Part shown: positions 58,977 to 64,000 of the stretch, one piece after another
How the letters are laid out: each line of letters begins with the position of its first letter
Position numbering within the stretch: position 1 is the first letter of the stretch
NCBI RefSeq assembly: GCF_006442545.2
Contig: NZ_CP083952.1
Span: 434,001 to 498,000 of the forward strand
Source: Mesorhizobium sp. B2-1-8
GTDB taxonomy: Bacteria; Pseudomonadota; Alphaproteobacteria; Rhizobiales; Rhizobiaceae
Length of the DNA stretch: 64,000 bases
Direction of reading: 5' to 3'
Translations under genes and position numbers: made by a program
The notes under the pieces: model-generated
Databases searched by the model: none
Seen by the model: only the letters and a program-made list of their open reading frames with translations
Told to the model about the DNA's origin: nothing

Positions 58977-59113
58977 CGCCCCCCTCTGTCCTGCCGGACA
59001 TCTCCCCCCGAGGGGGGAGATTGGACTTTGTCTCCGCCTTCGACTGGCGCCGATCGAGCGAACTGCCAATCTCCCCCCAAGTGGGGGAGATGTCCGGCAG
59101 GACAGAGGGGGGC
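58977..59113. repeat. RIME-like palindromic element after pncB
   Basis: The outer arm GCGC-CCCC-TCTGTCCTGCCGGACATCTCCCC (58977-59007) is mirrored at 59081-59113 with a single 1-nt difference. Each arm also contains its own small hairpin (CCCCCCGAGGGGGG on the left). Its left-arm core CTCTGTCCTGCCGGACATCT is repeated identically near 62.03 kb. It supplies the ATG at 59090 used by the next gene. Confidence 0.88.
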
Positions 59114-60523
59114 GCCGTAGAGTGCTTCCGTCTATCGTTAGCTTTCCTGATTGCCGCTTTACTTGGCCCCACGCCCGCCTTCGCCCACGCCTCCGACCGC
59201 AGCCACGTCCTCCTGCTCCCCACCGGCTACTATCTCATCGGCGGCGCCTTCGCCGTAGCCGCCAGTTTCCTCGTGCTGGCGCTGCTGCCGGCGGATTGGA
59301 TTGACCGTTTCTGGCGCCGCCGCCTGCCGCTATTCGCCTTCCGCGACGCCACCCGAACCACCGTCAGCCTGATCTCCTTTGCCGGCTTTGCAATTCTCAT
59401 CGCCGCCGGCTTCCTCGGCAGCCGCGATCCCCTCTCCAACCCGCTTCCACTGGTGATCTGGACGCTGCTATGGGCCGGACTGACGCTGCTGCAAGGCGTA
59501 TTCGGCGATCTCTGGGCGTGGCTCAACCCCTGGTACGGGCCATGGCGGCTGCTGTCGCGGCTAAGCGGCAGAGGCGACGAGGCGGCCTGGCAACTTCCGC
59601 AGTCGCTTGGCCGCTGGCCGGCCGTCGTCATGTTCATCGCCTTTGCCTGGTTCGAACTCGTCTATCCAGCTCCTGACGATCCGGCACGGCTTGCATGGGT
59701 CGCCGGCCTCTATTGGCTGTTCACATTGATGGCCATGCTGGTGTTCGGCTACGACAAATGGGGCCGCAGCGGTGAATTCCTCGGCATCTTCTTTTCGATG
59801 GTGGCGCGCTTCGCGCCGGTCGAGCGCGGCGACAAAGGCCGTCTTGCGCTGTGCTGGCCGGGCGCCAAGCTGCTCACGGCCGAGCCTTTGCCGGCCAGCG
59901 GCATCGCCTTCCTGCTGCTCGCTCTGTCCTCGGTCTCCTTCGACGGCCTGTCGAAGACCTTCTTCTGGCTCGGCCTGTTCGGCATCAATCCACTGGAATT
60001 TCCCGGCCGTTCGGCGGTGATCGGCAGCGGCAGCCTTGGCCTTGTCCTGACATTCGTGCTGCTCGCGGCAGTGTTCCTGCTTGCCGTGGTCCTCGGCCAG
60101 CGCCTTGCCGGCAGCGATCGGCCTCTCGCCGAGGCAGCGGGACTGCTGGTGTGGTCGATCGTGCCGATCGCGCTCGCCTATCATGTCGCGCACTATCTGA
60201 CGGCGCTGCTGGTCGACGGCCAATATGCCTTGGCCGCCCTGTCCGACCCCTTCGCACTGGGCTGGAATCTGTTCGGCACCGCCGACATGCAGGTCGAAGC
60301 CGGGGTCGTTGCCGGCGCGGCGTCGGCGTGGTGGCTGTGGAACATCCAGGCCGGCGCCATCATCCTTGGCCATGTCCTCGCGGTTCTCGTCGCCCACGGC
60401 TTTGCCTGGCGCCTGCACCCCCAGCCGGCCCGCGCCGCGCTCAGCCAGTTTCCGCTCACCGTCTTGATGATCGCCTACACCATTTTCGGCCTTTGGCTGC
60501 TTGCCACGCCGACAGTCGGATGA
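59090..60523 (+). CDS. Polytopic membrane protein (fenitrothion hydrolase-annotated family)
   Basis: This 477-residue protein has a hydrophobic signal (ending PAFAHASD) and about 11 further hydrophobic helices. Conserved-looking segments are HASDRSHVLLLPTGYY, LWAWLNPWYGPWRLLSRL, MLVFGYDKWGRSGEFLGIFF and AYHVAHYLTALLVDGQYAL. I recall similar bacterial proteins annotated as fenitrothion hydrolase, but no known hydrolase motif is visible, so I call it of unknown function. The start is uncertain: only ATG 59090, inside the palindrome, or an earlier ATG 58946 is available. Confidence 0.65.
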   Translation: MSGRTEGGAVECFRLSLAFLIAALLGPTPAFAHASDRSHVLLLPTGYYLIGGAFAVAASFLVLALLPADWIDRFWRRRLPLFAFRDATRTTVSLISFAGFAILIAAGFLGSRDPLSNPLPLVIWTLLWAGLTLLQGVFGDLWAWLNPWYGPWRLLSRLSGRGDEAAWQLPQSLGRWPAVVMFIAFAWFELVYPAPDDPARLAWVAGLYWLFTLMAMLVFGYDKWGRSGEFLGIFFSMVARFAPVERGDKGRLALCWPGAKLLTAEPLPASGIAFLLLALSSVSFDGLSKTFFWLGLFGINPLEFPGRSAVIGSGSLGLVLTFVLLAAVFLLAVVLGQRLAGSDRPLAEAAGLLVWSIVPIALAYHVAHYLTALLVDGQYALAALSDPFALGWNLFGTADMQVEAGVVAGAASAWWLWNIQAGAIILGHVLAVLVAHGFAWRLHPQPARAALSQFPLTVLMIAYTIFGLWLLATPTVG

Positions 60524-60692
60524 GACAAGCTGTCCGCGTGGGCCATCCGGGTGAGCCATGCCCGGCGGAAAGCTCGCTTGCCAGGTCAGGCCTTTGGTGA
60601 TTTAGTTTGTACACATGCAATTTTGCATCCTCTTGCCGAGGATGTTCGAGCCGCCTTATCGTTGGTCAAAACACAAAAACAGGGGAACGAAC

Positions 60693-61997
60693 GTGACTGA
60701 CAAGAACGGATTTTTCGACCTCTCCAAAACCACGCTTACCCGCCGCACGGCGCTGAAGGGTCTGGCCGCCGGCGCCGGCCTCGCCGCCGCGCCCGGCTTC
60801 GTCCGCTATTCCCAGGCGCAAAGCTCCGCGCCGATCAAGATCGGTTTCCAGTCGCACCGCACCGGCATTGGCGCCGCCTATGGCCGCTGGTACGAGAAGA
60901 CCACCGCCGCCGCGATCAAGGCGATCAACGCCGCCGGCGGCATCAATGGCCGTCAGGTCGAGGTTATCATCGAGGATGACGGCACCGATCCCGGCCGCGG
61001 CGCCGAAGTGGTCGGCAAGTTCGCCACCCAGCACAAGACCGACATCGTCTTCGGCACGCTGTTCTCGCATGTCGTCATCGGCTCGGCGCCCGCCGCCGGC
61101 GAAAACAAGATACCCTACTTCGTCGTCAGCGAAGGCCACCACGTCGCCTCGACCAAGCTCAACCGCTACGTCTTCCAGCCCGGCATCACCGACGTGAAGA
61201 GCCAGATCCAGTCGATGGCGCCGTGGATCGCGGCCAATGCCGGCAAGAAGGTGACGCAGATCTTCCCCGATTTCGCCTTCGGCTACGACCATCGCGACTA
61301 CCTGCCCCCGGCGCTGAAGGCGCAAGGCGCCGAGGTGATCGCGCAGATCGCCATCCCGCCGACGGAGAGTTCCTTCACCAAATACTTCCCGCAGATCCCT
61401 GCCGAGACCGAGGTCATCTACCACGTCATGGTCGGCCCCGCGGTGCTCACCTTCGTCAAGGAACTCGGCGAGTTCTACGGCTCCAACCGGCCGCAGCTCT
61501 TCGGCTTCATCGATTCGCTCGAGGCCGTCGACATCAACAGCCCCGGCCTCGAATTCCTCGACGGAAGCCATTTCTGGGAAGGCTCGCCGCGCTACGCCCA
61601 GCCCGATGACACCGAAGCGCAGAAAGCCTATCGCGCCGCCGTCGGCATCGACGACAATGGCGCCGCCGTCGGCGACCCCAAGGACGTCTCCACCGCCGCG
61701 CACATGTTCGGCTGCTGGGAAACGCTCTACGTCGTCAAGAAGGCGATGGAGGACGCTGGCTACAAGGGGCCGGAAGATCGCGCCAAGCTGGTCGAGGCGA
61801 CCGAGGCGCTGAAGGAATTCGCCGAAGGGCCGGAGCATCCGCAGGGGCCGAAAACCTTCAACGGCAAGATCCACCAGTGCTTTGGCATCCAGAACATCTC
61901 CAAGGTCGAAGGCGGCAAGCTCAAGGTCGTCCACAAGACCAAGATCGAGGACGGGCTTTACGAGGCCGAAGGGGATTACACGACGCAGGCGCTCTAG
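60693..61997 (+). CDS. Branched-chain-amino-acid-type ABC substrate-binding protein (Tat-exported)
   Basis: This 434-residue protein has a twin-arginine signal (TRRTALKGLAAGAGL, residues about 17-31) and a Peripla_BP_6 fold: IKIGFQSHRTGIGAAYG, AINAAGGINGRQVEVIIEDD and VAQFATQ-like VGKFATQHKTD. The GTG start follows AGGGGAACGAAC. The ligand is unknown (amino acid, amide or urea type). Confidence 0.88.
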   Translation: MTDKNGFFDLSKTTLTRRTALKGLAAGAGLAAAPGFVRYSQAQSSAPIKIGFQSHRTGIGAAYGRWYEKTTAAAIKAINAAGGINGRQVEVIIEDDGTDPGRGAEVVGKFATQHKTDIVFGTLFSHVVIGSAPAAGENKIPYFVVSEGHHVASTKLNRYVFQPGITDVKSQIQSMAPWIAANAGKKVTQIFPDFAFGYDHRDYLPPALKAQGAEVIAQIAIPPTESSFTKYFPQIPAETEVIYHVMVGPAVLTFVKELGEFYGSNRPQLFGFIDSLEAVDINSPGLEFLDGSHFWEGSPRYAQPDDTEAQKAYRAAVGIDDNGAAVGDPKDVSTAAHMFGCWETLYVVKKAMEDAGYKGPEDRAKLVEATEALKEFAEGPEHPQGPKTFNGKIHQCFGIQNISKVEGGKLKVVHKTKIEDGLYEAEGDYTTQAL

Positions 61998-62025
61998 GCT
62001 CATTCCAGCAAGCGTGAACGCCAAG

Positions 62026-62272
62026 CCACCCCCCTCTGTCCTGCCGGACATCTCCCCCGCAAGGGGGGAGATCGGATGTCGCCATGGCTTTCGCCAATCA
62101 CCAAGGTTGGAAGGTGGCCGCATCCGCACAAGTTGCCAATCTCCCCCCTTGCGGGGGGTGAGAAGTGGTCCGCGCAGCGGACGGAAAGCCAATTGCTTGG
62201 CTTTCCGAACGACGAACGCCCGGAGCGATAGCGCAGGGCCGGGTTCGGCAGGGCAGAGGGGGGTGCCTCACG
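62026..62272. repeat. RIME-like palindromic element between the binding protein and livH
   Basis: It starts with CCCCCTCTGTCCTGCCGGAC, identical to the left arm of the 58.98-kb element. It contains the hairpin GTCCGCGCAGCGGAC and ends GGCAGAGGGGGGTGCC. The element is a mosaic of several palindromes and fills nearly the whole 292-bp gap. Confidence 0.85.
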
Positions 62273-62289
62273 CATCCGCTGGTGCATAG

Positions 62290-63171
62290 ATGCACTTCGG
62301 CCCTCACCTCCTCCTCGCCGCCCTCGAAGGCCTCGTCACGTCGGCCGTGCTGGCGCTGACCGCGCTTGGCCTGTCGCTGGTGTTCGGCGTGATGCGAGTC
62401 GTCAACGTCGCCCATGGCGAGTTCTTCATGCTGGGCGCCGTGCTTGCCTGGGCGATCACATCGACAGTCGGCGGCCACCCCGCCCTGGGCTTCCTGGCGG
62501 CCCTGGTGATCGCGCCGCTGATCGTCGGCGCCATCGCGCTGGTCGCCGAACGGCTGGTGCTGCGCCGGCTCAACTACAATCCGGAAGCCACCATCGTCGC
62601 CACCATCGGCATGCTCTACATCATCCAGCAGCTGGCGCTGACTTTCTATGGCCCGGAAGCGCGGCCCGTCGAGCCGCCGTTCAGCTATCGCATCCTTTTG
62701 CCGTGGTTCGGCTATTCCGGCTACAAGCTGTCTGTTATCGCCGCCTCCGCTCTCCTGCTGATCGCGACATGGCTGGTGCTGACGCGCACGAAAATTGGTC
62801 TCATCATGCGCGCCACGCAGTATGACAGCGAGACGGCGCAAGCCTTCGGCATCCCGGTCGGCCGCGTCTATGGCGGCGTCTTCGCGCTCGGCGCCATGCT
62901 GGCGGCGATTGCCGCGGTGCTGATCGTGCCGATCAGCCAGGCGCATTACCTTATGGGGCAGGATCCGCTGCTCTTGTCCTTCATTGTCGTCATCATCGGC
63001 GGCCTCGGATCGCTGCGCGGCACCGTAGTCGCCGCCGTGCTGATCGGCCTGTCCGACGGCATCATCTCGATGTTCTTTTCGCCGACGCTGGCCAAGATCA
63101 TCGCCACGCTCTTGGTCGCCATGGTGCTGGTGTTCCGCCCGCAAGGCCTGTTCGGGACGGCGTCGCGATGA
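62290..63171 (+). CDS. livH: Branched-chain-amino-acid-type ABC permease LivH
   Basis: This 293-residue permease has eight or so helices: MRVVNVAHGEFFMLGAVLA near the start and YGGVFALGAMLAAIAAVLI toward the end are typical of LivH. The start has only a weak ribosome site because it lies just after the palindromic element. Confidence 0.94.
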   Translation: MHFGPHLLLAALEGLVTSAVLALTALGLSLVFGVMRVVNVAHGEFFMLGAVLAWAITSTVGGHPALGFLAALVIAPLIVGAIALVAERLVLRRLNYNPEATIVATIGMLYIIQQLALTFYGPEARPVEPPFSYRILLPWFGYSGYKLSVIAASALLLIATWLVLTRTKIGLIMRATQYDSETAQAFGIPVGRVYGGVFALGAMLAAIAAVLIVPISQAHYLMGQDPLLLSFIVVIIGGLGSLRGTVVAAVLIGLSDGIISMFFSPTLAKIIATLLVAMVLVFRPQGLFGTASR

Positions 63172-64000
63172 GCGAAGCTTCGCCGGCAAAGGCCTATGCA
63201 CTGCATCTCGGCGTCATCGCCCTGCTCTTCGTGCTGAGCTTGCTGCTACCGGACTATTATCACGGTCTGCTCGCCCGCATCATGGTGCTGGCGGTCTTCG
63301 CCATGGGCTACAACATGCTGTTCGGCTATGTCGGCCTGCTCAGCCTCGGCCATGCCATGTTCTTCGGCGCCGGGCTTTATGGCGCCGGGCTCGCCGTCAT
63401 CCAGCTCGGCTGGAGCGTGCCGGCGGCGTTCGCCGCTGGTCTCGGCTGCGGAGTGGTTCTTTCGCTGATCATCGGCCTCCTGGCGCTGCGCACCACGGGT
63501 GTCGCCTTCATGATCGTCACTATGATGTTCGCCCAGGTGTTTTATCTCGCCATCCTCTATTTCGCGGCCTGGACCGGGGGTGATCAGGGCATGGTCGTGC
63601 CGCAGCCGGCACGTGTCCTCACTTTCGGCGCCACATCGCTCGACCTCACCAACCCGACCGTGCGCTACATGACGGCGCTCGGCTTGTTCTCTCTCGTGCT
63701 GCTGATCACGCTCGCCGTCGTCCGTTCCAGACATGGCCGCGTGCTGGTCGCAATCAGGGAGAACGCGGAACGGACGAAGATGCTGGGCTACGACACCTTC
63801 TCCAACAAGCTCGCCGCCGTCGTCGTCTCCGGCGCGATCTGTGCGGCGTCCGGCGCCGCCTACGCGCTGCTGTTCGGCTATGTCGGCTCGAGCTTCGCCT
63901 CGGTGCAGTATTCCATCCTGCCGCTGCTGTGGGTGCTGCTCGGGGGTGCGGCGACAACGCTCGGGCCGCTGATCGGCACGCTGTTCATGTACTATGTCAT
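63168..64000 (+). CDS. livM: Branched-chain-amino-acid-type ABC permease LivM (runs off window end)
   Basis: The reading frame begins at the ATG at 63168 (overlapping the livH stop by 4 bp) and stays open to the window edge, giving about 277 residues. It carries the LivM motifs MGYNMLFGYVGLLSLGHAMFFG and RENAERTKMLGYDTFSNKLAA. The ATPase genes should lie to the right. Confidence 0.93.
   Translation, partial: MSEASPAKAYALHLGVIALLFVLSLLLPDYYHGLLARIMVLAVFAMGYNMLFGYVGLLSLGHAMFFGAGLYGAGLAVIQLGWSVPAAFAAGLGCGVVLSLIIGLLALRTTGVAFMIVTMMFAQVFYLAILYFAAWTGGDQGMVVPQPARVLTFGATSLDLTNPTVRYMTALGLFSLVLLITLAVVRSRHGRVLVAIRENAERTKMLGYDTFSNKLAAVVVSGAICAASGAAYALLFGYVGSSFASVQYSILPLLWVLLGGAATTLGPLIGTLFMYYV

Overview
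The window looks like chromosome of an alphaproteobacterium of the order Rhizobiales, most likely Mesorhizobium or a close relative. The reasons are high-GC coding, a split urease operon with ureJ and a His-tailed ureE, a SmoEFGK-SmoS-MtlK polyol operon, a NodF/NodE-like acyl carrier protein and ketosynthase pair, and rhizobial intergenic palindromic elements (RIME-like). This assignment rests on protein and repeat character only; no rRNA lies in the window.

Layout. 1-5.3 kb: start of an aldo/keto reductase with a divergent LysR regulator, a cytochrome b561/YceI pair, a Gfo/Idh/MocA oxidoreductase and an FAD-dependent dehydrogenase, then a minus-strand tRNA-Arg(CCG). 5.9-12.7 kb: an alternative heme-copper oxidase operon (subunits II, I, two subunit III-like proteins, subunit IV), followed by a YbaK-type deacylase, a DUF2189 membrane protein and a soluble cytochrome c. 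12.9-20.2 kb: housekeeping and unknown genes (two small secreted proteins, exonuclease III, DUF1003, D-Ala-D-Ala carboxypeptidase, mutarotase-like protein, P-loop kinase, basic protein, GST). 20.4-21.9 kb: the nodFE-like pair with a short tandem repeat at its end.

22.1-31.7 kb: urease genes ureD-A-(DUF1272)-ureJ-B, two minus-strand secreted proteins, ureC, three unrelated genes, then ureE-F-(DUF3995)-G. The structural subunits, nickel chaperones and a candidate nickel permease are all present.

31.8-45 kb: class II aldolase, HAD phosphatase, SorC-type regulator, LysR regulator, then the sorbitol/mannitol operon smoEFGKS-mtlK with a HAD phosphatase and an FGGY pentulose kinase. 45-51.4 kb (minus strand): a second polyol/sugar ABC system with a zinc dehydrogenase and an AraC regulator. 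51.6-57.5 kb: MATE exporter, a polar amino-acid-type ABC system without a local ATPase, an agmatinase-family ureohydrolase and a divergent LysR regulator with a clean T-N11-A box. 57.6-64 kb: pncB, an unusual polytopic membrane protein, and the start of a branched-chain-amino-acid-type ABC operon that runs off the window.

How it fits together. The ureohydrolase could release urea, which the urease would split to ammonia. The two polyol operons deliver hexitols and pentitols to dehydrogenases and kinases. Structured palindromic elements sit inside several operons (smoF/smoG, pncB/membrane protein, SBP/livH). In two cases they lie at, or supply, the start region of the next gene. I found no phage, insertion sequence, CRISPR array or toxin cluster.
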